DNA of 64,000 nt, taken from the NCBI GenBank assembly GCA_039707465.1, contig CM077644.1, forward strand, positions 189,472,462 through 189,536,461, given 5' to 3'. Below the pieces are notes generated by a model that worked only from the letters and a program-made list of their open reading frames with translations, did not search any database and was not told the DNA's origin. How positions within the stretch are numbered: position 1 is the first letter of the stretch; every line of letters begins with the position of its first letter. Positions 23,996-30,774 of the stretch are shown here, piece by piece. The stretch comes from Rhabdophis nuchalis (lineage: Eukaryota; Chordata; Lepidosauria; Squamata; Natricidae). Made by a program: the position numbers and the translations under genes.

Positions 23996-24343
23996 TTATA
24001 TACAAGATGCACCTTTTTCCCTCAAAAAATAGGCTGAAAATCTGGGTGAGTCTTATACACTGAATACAGCATTTTCTGCCTCCCGAAACCCTGCCCCTTC
24101 ACCACAATGGCCGTGCATAGCTTTTAGAAAGCTTTCAGAGCGCTCCTGGCGGCTGGGGAGGGCAGAAATGAGTGAAAGATGGCTGGGTTTTTTTGAAAAA
24201 AAACAGGCCAATTTTCGTGGAAAATGGGCCATTTTTGGGGGGGTTGCAGAGTGCGAAAACTTTTTTTTAAAATGTTCCCCTTCAAAACCTTGCTGTGTCT
24301 TATACTCTGGTACGTCTTATACTCCCAAAAATATGGTAAACAA
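23996..24343. mobile_element. Inverted-repeat DNA element (TATAAGAC type)
   Basis: Left part 'acaagatgcacctttttccc' and right part 'ggtacgtcttatactcccaa' are opposite orientations of one motif (TATAAGACGCACC in better-preserved relatives, from memory). Inside, 'gggtgagtcttatacactga' and 'ctgtgtcttatactctgg' repeat it. No transposase and no clear duplication. Superfamily not determined. Confidence 0.6.
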
Positions 24344-24429
24344 TTTTTTTTCATCTCAAAGTTGCATAGTGTTATTCCTTAGGGATGTACAAAATGTTTT
24401 GAGTTTGAAATATGAGCTCAAAACACTCT

Positions 24430-24770
24430 GTTCCTGTTAGCATCCTTATCTACCTCTTTTCCTGCAGAGTCAGACACTTCAGTGTGCATTTCATCTACAT
24501 CTGGTGCTTTCTTATTTGACAACTGGTCAATAGCTTGTCATACTTCACTTTCCAGTAAAATTGGCTCCTGAATAAATTCTCTGTCTGCAAATATTTCTGT
24601 CATTCTATAATCTTGTTTCTAAATGGTTTCAATGTAGTCTATCTTCTTTAAACTTTATTTTTACTATTAGGTTTTTACCTCCACAATTTTTCTTAAGAAT
24701 TCTTATCTACATCTAAATTTTCCTGTTATTTTTCTGATCAAAACTATTTCAGAACTCCCTTGTTTTCTTT
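24430..24770 (-). pseudogene. LINE reverse-transcriptase N-terminal fragment
   Basis: The minus strand reads 'EFIQEPILLESEV', one stop, then 'QAIDQLSNKKAPDVDEMH' (24580-24485), the linker just before RT motif 1 in many LINEs ('...KAPGxDxIPxE'). Diverged and short, with no palm motifs. Clade not assignable from this piece. Confidence 0.55.
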
Positions 24771-24889
24771 TTATTATTTTGCTATGTTTGTTGACATTCT
24801 TCATTGAAATTTCATTTCATTTCATTGCTTTTTTCTTTGTGATTAGTCAAGTAGTGCCGTTATTAAATTTATTTATACTTGTGATAAAA

Positions 24890-25005
24890 GTTGAAGTTAC
24901 TTCCTTATATATTTCTTTTTTCTTTTTCTTTATTATATTCTTTCTTTTCTTTTTCTTCTTTCTTTTATTTTTTCCTGCATTTTCTTCTTTCTTTCCATTC
25001 TCTAT
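24890..25005. repeat. T-rich polypyrimidine tract
   Basis: Mostly TTTC/TTCT repeats. The 87-codon frame over it is low complexity, not a protein. Confidence 0.8.
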
Positions 25006-25122
25006 TTCTAAGTTTAGTTTGTATAGATTTTTACTACAGTAATTAAAATTCTTAATAAAAAATTAATTGCCTAGAGAGACAGAGAGAAACAAAGAGATGC
25101 CATCCCTGCCTTACAACCAGAC

Positions 25123-25491
25123 CTGTTTTGGGATATAGCCAGTTTGCACGTATTCAGGAAAACCGGTTGTTCACTTTCTAAGCAGTGCAAAGAACTGGTT
25201 GTTGGAAGAAATCTCATTTTGCTTTTTTCCACTTTACAGGGCTAATCCTGTAAGAAAGACAGGAAGGAAACATTATGGTGTTGTTTCTAGCCTAATCTTT
25301 TTGCCCTGCTTACAGAAACTGCCTCTCCAGTTCACCCTTATTACATTGTAAGAGCTAAGGCAAAGCGCCCATCGACATGAGTGATGTTGAGTTGGCTACG
25401 CCCACCCAGCCACATGACCACCAAGTCACACGTACCCAGCTGGTCATTAGGGCAGAGAACCAGATGTTAAATTATTTGTATCCCACCACTG
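25123..25491. mobile_element. hAT-like MITE with perfect 8-bp duplication (long form)
   Basis: 369-bp element ending GTATCCCACCACTG, the same right terminus as other CAGNGGTGG elements here; the left end CTGTTTTGGGATA is diverged. A perfect AACCAGAC repeat flanks it (25115-25122 and 25492-25499). The interior 'aaccggttgttcact' and 'aactggttgttggaagaaat' matches, inverted, the interior of the 124-bp relative at 8817. Confidence 0.85.
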
Positions 25492-25828
25492 AACCAGACC
25501 TCCATCTTTTGTGGATCTCAAAAGAAAAAGAAGTGACAATAGAAATCCATCAAACTAGAGCAAAAGGCTAAAACTGTGGCAAACCTTGCTTAATGCTGAG
25601 CTAATACTCTTATGAGCTTGTTAGCATTCAGCTCAAGAGAATCATTTTGTTCTGGCCATCGTATTTACAAAATGTCTTTGTGTGTATGTATGCTTGAAAA
25701 AAGAATCTTTTCTTTAGCCTTGTTCTCTCTCTCTTTTTCCCCTCAGACTAAACATAATGTTTTTAGTCAAAAAAATGTCATAAACCTGTTTATGAAATAT
25801 GACCTGAACATAATTGCTATTTGGATGT

Positions 25829-25841
25829 GGGGGGGGGGGGG
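25829..25841. repeat. G homopolymer
   Basis: Run of at least twelve G. Confidence 0.9.
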
Positions 25842-25981
25842 TTTCTTTTTTCACTGATGTCATTTTCAAGCTTCACTACATTTTACATATGCCTTTTTAA
25901 AAACTTTTTAAAACAAAGGTTGCTACGTGCCTTTTTTTTAAAAACCAAAGTATTCCTAGGATTATAAACAAGAGGCTTTAC

Positions 25982-26123
25982 CACTATTTCTCAACCTTGG
26001 TAACTTTAAATTTTGTGGACTTCAATTCCCAGAGGTCCTATAGCTATGCCAGGTATGGCTGTCTGGGGGACTCTAGGAGTTCAAGTCTACAAAGCTTAAA
26101 GTTGCTAAGGTTGAGAAACACTG
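25982..26123. mobile_element. hAT-like MITE (CAGTGTTTCTCAACC family)
   Basis: Left end CACTATTTCTCAACCTTGG and right end AAGGTTGAGAAACACTG are inverted repeats. The body 'gtggacttcaattcccaga' and 'ctaggagttcaagtctacaa' is itself an inverted pair. Flanking 8-mers agree at only 4 positions, so the duplication has decayed. Confidence 0.75.
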
Positions 26124-26131
26124 GTCTGCTC

Positions 26132-26238
26132 CAGGGGTTTCCAACTCCTGTGGCCGTAGCTCACTACTGGCCTGTGTCCTGTTCAGAACCTGGCTGCAGA
26201 AACAGTGGGCAAGCGTGCGTTCATGCAAACATATCTGA
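26132..26238 (+). mobile_element. Charlie-like hAT fragment
   Basis: CAGGGGTTTCCAACTCCTGT, then 'tcactactggcctgtgtcct' and 'cagaacctggctgcag', follow the left half of the element at 3148. The right half is missing where the L2 fragment begins. Confidence 0.6.
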
Positions 26239-26395
26239 TTTAATTTAATTTAATTTAATTTATTCAAATTTGTATACCGCCCTTTCTCCCTTTCGGGACT
26301 CAGGACGGCACCCTGAGGAGGCCCTCTCTGTGGGAGCGGACTGGTCGGAGGGAGGCATTTGGTAGGAGGCAGTCTTGCAAATACCCAGGTCCATT
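26239..26395 (-). mobile_element. L2 LINE 3' remnant with internal deletion
   Basis: (TTTAA)n tail, then 'ataccgccctttctcccttt' (L2 3' end, minus strand), joining within 'caggacggcaccctgagg' directly to ORF2 C-terminal sequence. Most of the 3' UTR is lost at a CGGC-like microhomology. Confidence 0.8.
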
Positions 26396-27281
26396 TCAAT
26401 CCATTCTAATTAAAATATTATAGGAACATCCAAAGGTATTGCATATTTCCCTTCGGATCTTAGTATTTTGGGAACTACAGCTTTTGTGACACATGTTACT
26501 ATTAAAACTTCCTGTCATACAGTGGCAGCTGACAGATGTCTTGAGTTGTTTTCCAATCTATTATAAATAGATTTTCCAATCTATTATTATAAAATGGAGT
26601 GCAGAAGAATGCTTTATTAGACCAGTTTAATAAATTACTGTTACTGAACATTATACCCTTTTGCTTTTTAATATTTAGCAGTAGGATGAGTTTACCCAAG
26701 ATAAATTTTTTGTGTAGGAATTAACTTTTATGCAGTACTTCAAAGCTCGATTAAATGATTTGTTGTTAAATGGTTATGGTTGCTTGGGGTTGCATCCCTA
26801 CATTATTATGATGTTCCAATGAATCAAATGAACTTCTGTGACTGACAATAGACTAAAACCTGAGCCTCCCAGTATTGTTCAAATGTCTTAAGCCAATATA
26901 ACTTTTTTGCCCCCACACCACTCCTCTTTTTTTATATCATAATCACAGTGTGCAGAATGACTTTGTCTTATGATACAAGCTTGGGTAGAAAATGCATGAT
27001 GCCCTATCTATTTATTGTTCTCTACGCTTGAGATTTAATTGAAATTAATTCAATAATATCCTGATTGCAGAAGGCAAATTATCTTCATAATGGTTGATTC
27101 CTATCCTACTTTTAGGGAAGATTTCCTAATAACAATTTATATTATGTTAAAAATAAAATAATCATACAATAATTTGCTCCTTATAAGGTTAAATAAAATG
27201 AATGGCATTATTTTCTCTTTCCCTTCCTCCATTCCGAATGAGGAATACAGTACATTTAATTTCTCTTTAATTTGGATATAT
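26396..27281. other. No recognised feature
   Basis: AT-rich sequence ahead of the ribozyme cluster. No gene or repeat recognised. Confidence 0.4.
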
Positions 27282-27414
27282 ATATTTGTTCCACAACACC
27301 CTGTTAGGGCCCCAATTAAGGGAGGAGACATACTGTTTCCTTTTCTGCCTTTTCTGCCTTTTGGCAGAAACATATATATATGTTAGGTTTTTGAGCTGAT
27401 CAATAAATATAGTT

Positions 27415-27420
<6 letters not shown>

Positions 27421-27457
<37 letters not shown>
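27421..27457. repeat. (TA)n microsatellite
   Basis: About eighteen TA units inside the tail of a minus-strand unit. Confidence 0.95.
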
Positions 27458-27459
<2 letters not shown>

Positions 27460-27610
27460 GTGTCACAACACCCTGTTAAGCCCCAATTAAGGGAGGAAGC
27501 ATACTGCTTTCCTTTTCTGCCTTTCGGCTCATCACCAGAGACCATCTAGACAGAAAGCTATATATATATGTTAGTTTTTATGAGCTGATCAATAAATTAA
27601 ATTAGAGAGA

Positions 27611-27657
27611 GACCAGGATAGATCTATTTCGAGCTTATTAGCTCTCATCAGCTGGCC
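27611..27657 (-). ncRNA. Hammerhead ribozyme copy 1 (intact core)
   Basis: Read on the minus strand: stem I 5' arm GGCCAG; core CTGATGA; stem II GAGCT-AATA-AGCTC (5 bp, tetraloop); GAAA; short stem III ATA-GATC-TAT; C17; stem I 3' arm CTGGTC (5 Watson-Crick pairs plus one G-U). Every invariant core base is present (C3 U4 G5 A6 G8 A9, G12 A13 A14, A15.1-U16.1, C17). Predicted cleavage is 3' of the C at 27617. Stem I is the open stem, so type I. The 3-4 bp stem III is the minimal form typical of retroelement hammerheads, which often act as dimers. Confidence 0.9.
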
Positions 27658-27660
27658 ATA

Positions 27661-27737
27661 CCCCTTACTGGGATTCGAACCGGGGCTATGTTGCATGCTA
27701 AGCAAGGAACCTAGCACTTTAGCCAAGCCGGTTCCCC
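27661..27737 (-). promoter_or_regulatory. tRNA-like segment with Pol III B box (copy 1)
   Basis: Minus strand 'ggggaaccggcttggctaaa' through 'ccccggttcgaatcc'. The B box GGTTCGAATCC (27671-27681) is an exact match to the consensus. The A-box-like 'ttggctaaagtgctagg' is about 45 bp upstream of it. The segment lies directly 5' of hammerhead copy 1, so a Pol III transcript would include the ribozyme. The arms do not fold into a full cloverleaf, so this is tRNA-derived, not a tRNA gene. Confidence 0.75.
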
Positions 27738-27940
27738 TTATTGCATCAGCAGACAGGGTATATTAGTATAGGTAATTGTTTCTCAACAACCTGTTATTAG
27801 GCCCCAATTAAGGGAGGAGACATACTGTTTCCTTTCCTGCCTTTCGACTCATCACCAGAGATCATCTAGACAGCAAGCCAAGAAATATATATATATATGT
27901 TAAATTTCTTTAAGGGATGATTAATAATAATTAATTAAGA

Positions 27941-27987
27941 GACCAGGATGGATCCATTTCGGGCTCCTTAGCCCTCGTCAGCTGGCC
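27941..27987 (-). ncRNA. Hammerhead ribozyme copy 2 (intact, covaried stems)
   Basis: Minus strand: GGCCAG; CTGACGA (position 7 is C, which is tolerated); stem II GGGCT-AAGG-AGCCC; GAAA; stem III ATG-GATC-CAT; C17; CTGGTC. Compared with copy 1, stem II pair 2 changes A-U to G-C and stem III pair 3 changes A-U to G-C, both compensatory. The predicted cleavage sites of copies 2 and 1 are 330 nt apart in head-to-tail orientation. Confidence 0.9.
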
Positions 27988-27990
27988 ATA

Positions 27991-28068
27991 CTTCCCTACA
28001 GGGATTTGAACTGGTGCTCTCCAGCATTCGAAGCAGGCTTCTCTATGCCTTGAGCTAACCAGTTTCCC
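27991..28068 (-). promoter_or_regulatory. tRNA-like segment (copy 2)
   Basis: Minus strand 'gggaaactggttagctcaag' to 'agttcaaatccc'. The B box AGTTCAAATCC (28002-28012) differs from the consensus at two positions. The A-box-like 'ttagctcaaggcatagag' resembles a standard SINE A box. It is placed just 5' of hammerhead copy 2. Confidence 0.65.
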
Positions 28069-28101
28069 TGATTACATCATCCTTTCTACAGGACTTTATT
28101 G

Positions 28102-28218
28102 ATGAAGTGGATATATTGTTACAGCTTCCTGTTAGGTCTATTTAAGGGAGGAGACAAACTTGTCATCCTTCTCTGTCCTTCGACTCAACCTAGAGACCAT
28201 CCAGACAGAGACCTATTA
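28102..28218. repeat. Left arm of a 117-bp near-perfect inverted repeat
   Basis: Pairs with 28281-28397 across a 62-nt spacer with a single mismatch seen (ggtcta versus ggccta). Both arms are the leader of the ribozyme unit, so two units meet head to head here. Confidence 0.9.
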
Positions 28219-28280
28219 AAGATTATTATTAATCATCCCTTAAAGAAATTTAACACATATCTAAAAAGACAGCAGTAATT

Positions 28281-28397
28281 TAATAGGTCTCTGTCTGGAT
28301 GGTCTCTAGGTTGAGTCGAAGGACAGAGAAGGATGACAAGTTTGTCTCCTCCCTTAAATAGGCCTAACAGGAAGCTGTAACAATATATCCACTTCAT
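28281..28397. repeat. Right arm of the 117-bp inverted repeat
   Basis: Reverse complement of 28102-28218. It marks the switch from minus-strand to plus-strand units and would fold into a long hairpin in single-stranded form. Confidence 0.9.
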
Positions 28398-28500
28398 ATA
28401 TATATATGCTTTTATATGTATAAATATGCTTGTGTCACAAATCCCAGTAAGGGTATGGCTAGCTGAACATGGCCCCGGTTTGAATCCCAGTAAGGGGTAT

Positions 28501-28547
28501 GGCCAGCTGATGAAAGCTAATAAGCTCGAAATAGATCTATCCTGGTC
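28501..28547 (+). ncRNA. Hammerhead ribozyme copy 3 (one stem II mismatch)
   Basis: GGCCAG; CTGATGA; AAGCT-AATA-AGCTC; GAAA; ATA-GATC-TAT; C17; CTGGTC. All core bases are present, but the first stem II pair is A opposed to C, which should weaken the fold. The upstream tRNA-like part is disturbed, with a partial duplication of 'agtaagggtatggctagctg' at 28446-28465. C17 is at 28541. Confidence 0.85.
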
Positions 28548-28768
28548 TCTCTCTAATTTAATTTATTCATCAGCTCATAAAACTAACACACATATCTAAA
28601 ATATTATACAACGTAATTCTTGGCTTGCTGTCTGGATGGTCTCTAGTGATGAGCCAATAGGCAGTAAGGGAAACAGTATGTCTCCTCCCTTAATTGGGGC
28701 CTAATAATAACAGGTTGTTGTGAAACAATTACCTATACTAATATACTCTGTCTAAACTGATGCAATAA

Positions 28769-28846
28769 GGGGAACTGGCTTGGCTCAAGTGCTAGGCTTC
28801 TTGCCTTGCATGCAACATAGCCCCGGTTCGAATCCCAGTAAGGGGT
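28769..28846 (+). promoter_or_regulatory. tRNA-like segment with Pol III B box (copy 4)
   Basis: 'ggggaactggcttggctcaa' followed by 'gtgctaggc' is the A-box region. GGTTCGAATCC at 28825-28835 is a perfect B box, about 45 bp downstream of it. It ends at 'agtaagggg', 3 nt before stem I of hammerhead copy 4. Confidence 0.75.
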
Positions 28847-28848
28847 AT

Positions 28849-28895
28849 GGCCAGCTGATGAGAGCTAATAAGCTCGAAATAGATCTATCCTGGTC
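28849..28895 (+). ncRNA. Hammerhead ribozyme copy 4 (intact core)
   Basis: Same sequence as copy 1, on the plus strand, with all core bases and all stem pairs intact. C17 is at 28889. With copy 3 it defines a head-to-tail monomer of 348 nt (28542-28889). Immediately upstream is a perfect B box, so this is the best-preserved transcribable unit in the cluster. Confidence 0.9.
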
Positions 28896-29062
28896 TCTCT
28901 CTAATTTAATTTATTGATCAGCTCATAAAACTAACACACATATCTAAAATATTATACAACGTAATACTTGGCTTGCTGTCTGGATGATCTCTAGTGATGA
29001 GCCGATAGCAGTAAGGGTATCCTTCCTTAATTGGGGCCTAATAATAACAGGTTGTTGTGAAA

Positions 29063-29100
29063 CAATTACACACACACACACACACACATATATGTGTATA
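29063..29100. repeat. (CA)n/(TA)n microsatellite
   Basis: CA repeat passing into TA/TG repeat where a plus unit meets a minus unit. Confidence 0.9.
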
Positions 29101-29153
29101 TATATATGCGTGTGTTAGTTTTAAGAGCTGATCAATAAATTAAATTAGAGAGA

Positions 29154-29200
29154 GACCAGGATAGATCTATTTCGAGCTTATTAGCTCTCATAAGCTGGCC
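29154..29200 (-). ncRNA. Hammerhead ribozyme copy 5 (inactivated)
   Basis: Identical to copy 1 except that the core reads CTTATGA: G5 is replaced by U, and G5 is essential, so no self-cleavage is expected. Followed by a partial duplication of 'cagctggccatacccc' at 29209-29224. Confidence 0.85.
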
Positions 29201-29225
29201 ATACCCCTTCAGCTGGCCATACCCC

Positions 29226-29235
<10 letters not shown>

Positions 29236-29262
<27 letters not shown>
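29236..29262. repeat. (TG)n microsatellite
   Basis: TG repeat at the tail of a minus-strand unit. Confidence 0.95.
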
Positions 29263-29264
<2 letters not shown>

Positions 29265-29298
29265 TTTTATGAGCTGATCAATAAATTAAATTAGAAGA

Positions 29299-29325
29299 GA
29301 CCAGGATAGATCTATTTCAAGCTTA
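29299..29325 (-). ncRNA. Hammerhead ribozyme copy 6 (3' half only)
   Basis: Keeps the 3' strand of stem II, GAAA, stem III, C17 and CTGGTC, then joins leader sequence of an opposite-strand unit ('attggggcctaataataac'). The CTGATGA half is missing. Confidence 0.8.
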
Positions 29326-29383
29326 ATTGGGGCCTAATAATAACAGGTTGTTGTGAAACAATTACATATATATATATATATAG

Positions 29384-29446
29384 GAGAGATAATTATCACA
29401 GCTCCTGTTCAGAGGTCCCTTTAAGGGGAGGAGACTCAACGTCATC
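29384..29446. repeat. Left arm of a 63-bp inverted repeat
   Basis: Reverse complement of 29634-29696, no mismatch seen over 63 bp. The arms are unit leaders; hammerhead copy 7 lies in the spacer. Confidence 0.85.
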
Positions 29447-29560
29447 CCTCTCTGCCCTTCAACTCATCCTAGAGATCATCCAGACAGAGAACCTAATTAG
29501 ATTACTGCTGTGTAACATTTTTTAGACATGTGTTAGATTTTTAAGGGCTGAAAATAAAGA

Positions 29561-29607
29561 GACCAGGATGGATCCATTTCAGGCTTATTAGCCTTCTTCA
29601 GCTGGCC
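29561..29607 (-). ncRNA. Hammerhead ribozyme copy 7 (intact, covaried)
   Basis: Minus strand: GGCCAG; CTGAAGA (position 7 is A, tolerated); stem II AGGCT-AATA-AGCCT; GAAA; stem III ATG-GATC-CAT; C17; CTGGTC. Stem II pair 1 is A-U here and G-C in copies 1, 2 and 4. Pair 2 is G-C here and A-U in copies 1 and 4. All invariant bases kept. Confidence 0.9.
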
Positions 29608-29633
29608 ATACTCCTTCTACTGGGATTTGAACT

Positions 29634-29696
29634 GATGACGTTGAGTCTCCTCCCCTTAAAGGGACCTCTGAACAGGAGCTGTGATAATTATCTCTC
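29634..29696. repeat. Right arm of the 63-bp inverted repeat
   Basis: Pairs with 29384-29446; together they bracket a minus-strand tail/ribozyme segment. Confidence 0.85.
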
Positions 29697-29731
29697 TCAT
29701 TTAAGAGTCCTGTAAATTGGCTGATATATCA

Positions 29732-29810
29732 GGGATACTGGATAGCTCAAGGCATAGAGAAGCCTGTCTCATATGCTGGAAAGCACCAGTTCAAATCCCA
29801 GTAGAAGGAG
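29732..29810 (+). promoter_or_regulatory. tRNA-like segment (copy 8)
   Basis: 'gggatactggatagctcaag' and 'gcatagagaag' resemble the copy 2 A-box region. The B-box-like AGTTCAAATCC is at 29789-29799. It precedes truncated hammerhead copy 8. Confidence 0.6.
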
Positions 29811-29813
29811 TAT

Positions 29814-29842
29814 GGCCAGCTGAAGAAGGCTAATAAGCCTGA
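29814..29842 (+). ncRNA. Hammerhead ribozyme copy 8 (5' half only)
   Basis: GGCCAG, CTGAAGA and a complete stem II AGGCT-AATA-AGCCT, then GA, where it breaks into an inverted leader ('gaccatcaccagag'). Stem III and the cleavage site are lost. Confidence 0.8.
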
Positions 29843-29845
29843 GAC

Positions 29846-30014
29846 CATCACCAGAGACCATCGAGAGAAAGCCAAGAATTCCGTTGTGTAATTTTTTATA
29901 TGTGTGTTACGTTTTTGAGCTGATCAATAAATAAAAAATGTAAAACGTAACACACATATAAAAAAATTAAAGAACCGAATTATTGGCTTTCTGTCTAGAT
30001 GGTCTCTGGTGATG
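29846..30014. repeat. Fold-back palindrome of unit leader and tail
   Basis: 29846-29914 is nearly the reverse complement of 29942-30014 (a few mismatches and about 4 nt of indels) around a 27-nt centre. A third head-to-head junction in the cluster. Confidence 0.8.
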
Positions 30015-30127
30015 AGCCGAAAGGCAGAAAAGGAAAAGCAGTGTGCTTCCTCCCTTAATTGGGGCCTTAACAGGGTGTTGTGGAAACAATTATATATAAC
30101 TATCGTCCTGTCTCAGCTGACAAGAAC

Positions 30128-30200
30128 AGAACCTAGCTGGCTTAATGGCAAGGCTTTCGCCTGGCATGTAATACAGCCCTGGTTCGAATCCCAGTAAGGG
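30128..30200 (+). promoter_or_regulatory. tRNA-like segment with Pol III B box (copy 9)
   Basis: 'tagctggcttaatggcaagg' is an A-box-like start. GGTTCGAATCC at 30181-30191 is a perfect B box, and CTGG/CCAG around it gives a T-arm-like stem. Its anticodon-arm region differs from copy 4, so it is a distinct subfamily. Confidence 0.7.
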
Positions 30201-30203
30201 TAT

Positions 30204-30250
30204 GGCTATCTGATGAGAGCTAATAAGCTCGAAATAGATCTATCCTAGTC
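30204..30250 (+). ncRNA. Hammerhead ribozyme copy 9 (stem I variant)
   Basis: GGCTAT; CTGATGA; GAGCT-AATA-AGCTC; GAAA; ATA-GATC-TAT; C17; CTAGTC. Stem I pair 3 changed from C-G to U-A on both strands (compensatory), but pair 1 is now U opposed to C. Core complete. It ends the most complete unit (about 29980-30300), whose tail is (CA)n. Confidence 0.85.
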
Positions 30251-30285
30251 TCCCTGACTTATTTATTGATCAGCTCAAAAATGTA

Positions 30286-30307
30286 ACACACACACACACA
30301 CACACAT
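30286..30307. repeat. (CA)n microsatellite
   Basis: CA tail at the 3' end of the last ribozyme unit. It also borders the 3' end of the minus-strand LINE that follows. Confidence 0.95.
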
Positions 30308-30768
30308 AATTTACGGTCACAAACCAAAACACAAGTACTACAAAAAGAAACATAAGAAAATTGATCACAGCATCATAGCAATCCGTTGCCAAAAACTTAA
30401 CTAAGGGAAGTTACAGCGTTATCCTCTAATGGTTACAGCTCTTAATAAGAATTTTGAGACCTGAAAGGTGATGTATGGGGAGCCATCTCCTAGGCAATAT
30501 ACCATCAAATTACAGCCATTGGATCTAGTAAGGATAGTTTCAAGGAGAGACTGTAACTTAGATCTATCTGCATTGTACATGGGGCCAGATAAAAGGATAT
30601 GCTCCACAGTTTCAACCTCAGCTCTGTCACAAGGGCATAGCCACTCATTAATTGGAAGCCTCTTGAAACGACCATCCAAAAGTGCTGAGGGCAAGACATT
30701 AAAGCGAGCTAGGGAGAAAACGCTTCTATGCTTAGGAGTGGTTAAAGTATAGAAATAGGAAGCCATTC
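30305..30768 (-). pseudogene. LINE C-terminal fragment with zinc-knuckle-like motif
   Basis: Minus-strand frame 30766 to 30419 (115 codons). 'LARFNVLPSALLDGRFKRLP' is followed by 'LCPCDRAEVETVEHILLSG', a C-x-C...H pattern like the RT-associated zinc-binding C-terminus (zf-RVT type) of some LINEs; the usual last cysteine is not visible. After the stop comes about 110 bp of 3' UTR ending 'gtttgtgaccgtaaat', then a TG repeat. 5'-truncated; clade not assigned. It abuts the ribozyme cluster tail to tail. Confidence 0.65.
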
Positions 30769-30774
30769 TCAGTC

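Larger units (their letters stand above)
27282..30300. mobile_element. Cluster of tRNA-like/hammerhead-ribozyme repeat units
   Basis: About 3 kb built from direct and inverted copies of one unit of roughly 310-350 bp. In sense order the unit has three parts. First is a leader starting near 'ctgtctggatggtctct', with a 'gatgagccgaaaggc' hairpin and 'cctcccttaattggggcc'. Second is a tRNA-like segment with an RNA polymerase III B box. Third is a hammerhead ribozyme followed by 'aatttattgatcagctc' and a CA/TA simple tail. Minus-strand copies fill 27.28-28.22 kb; plus-strand copies fill 28.28-29.07 kb. Mixed, broken and fold-back copies fill 29.1-30.0 kb, and a complete plus unit lies at 29.98-30.30 kb. 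No protein is encoded, so this is a non-autonomous element. I do not recognise a named family. A SINE, retrozyme or Penelope-associated origin are all possible. Confidence 0.85.

Noticed and set aside
24779..25042. Phe-rich 87-codon frame resembling a membrane protein
   Set aside because: Translation of a T-rich simple tract; no start context or neighbours.
27661..30200. tRNA genes at the B-box sequences
   Set aside because: The B boxes are perfect, but the acceptor, D and anticodon arms do not pair and the sequence continues into a ribozyme. They are tRNA-derived heads, not functional tRNAs.
27282..30300. CRISPR-like or satellite array
   Set aside because: Units are long, inverted as well as direct, and carry Pol III and ribozyme signatures; the context is vertebrate.
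30419..30766. Host zinc-finger gene
   Set aside because: The C-x-C...H motif with LARFNxLPSA and a LINE-like 3' end fits a retrotransposon C-terminus, not a host protein.
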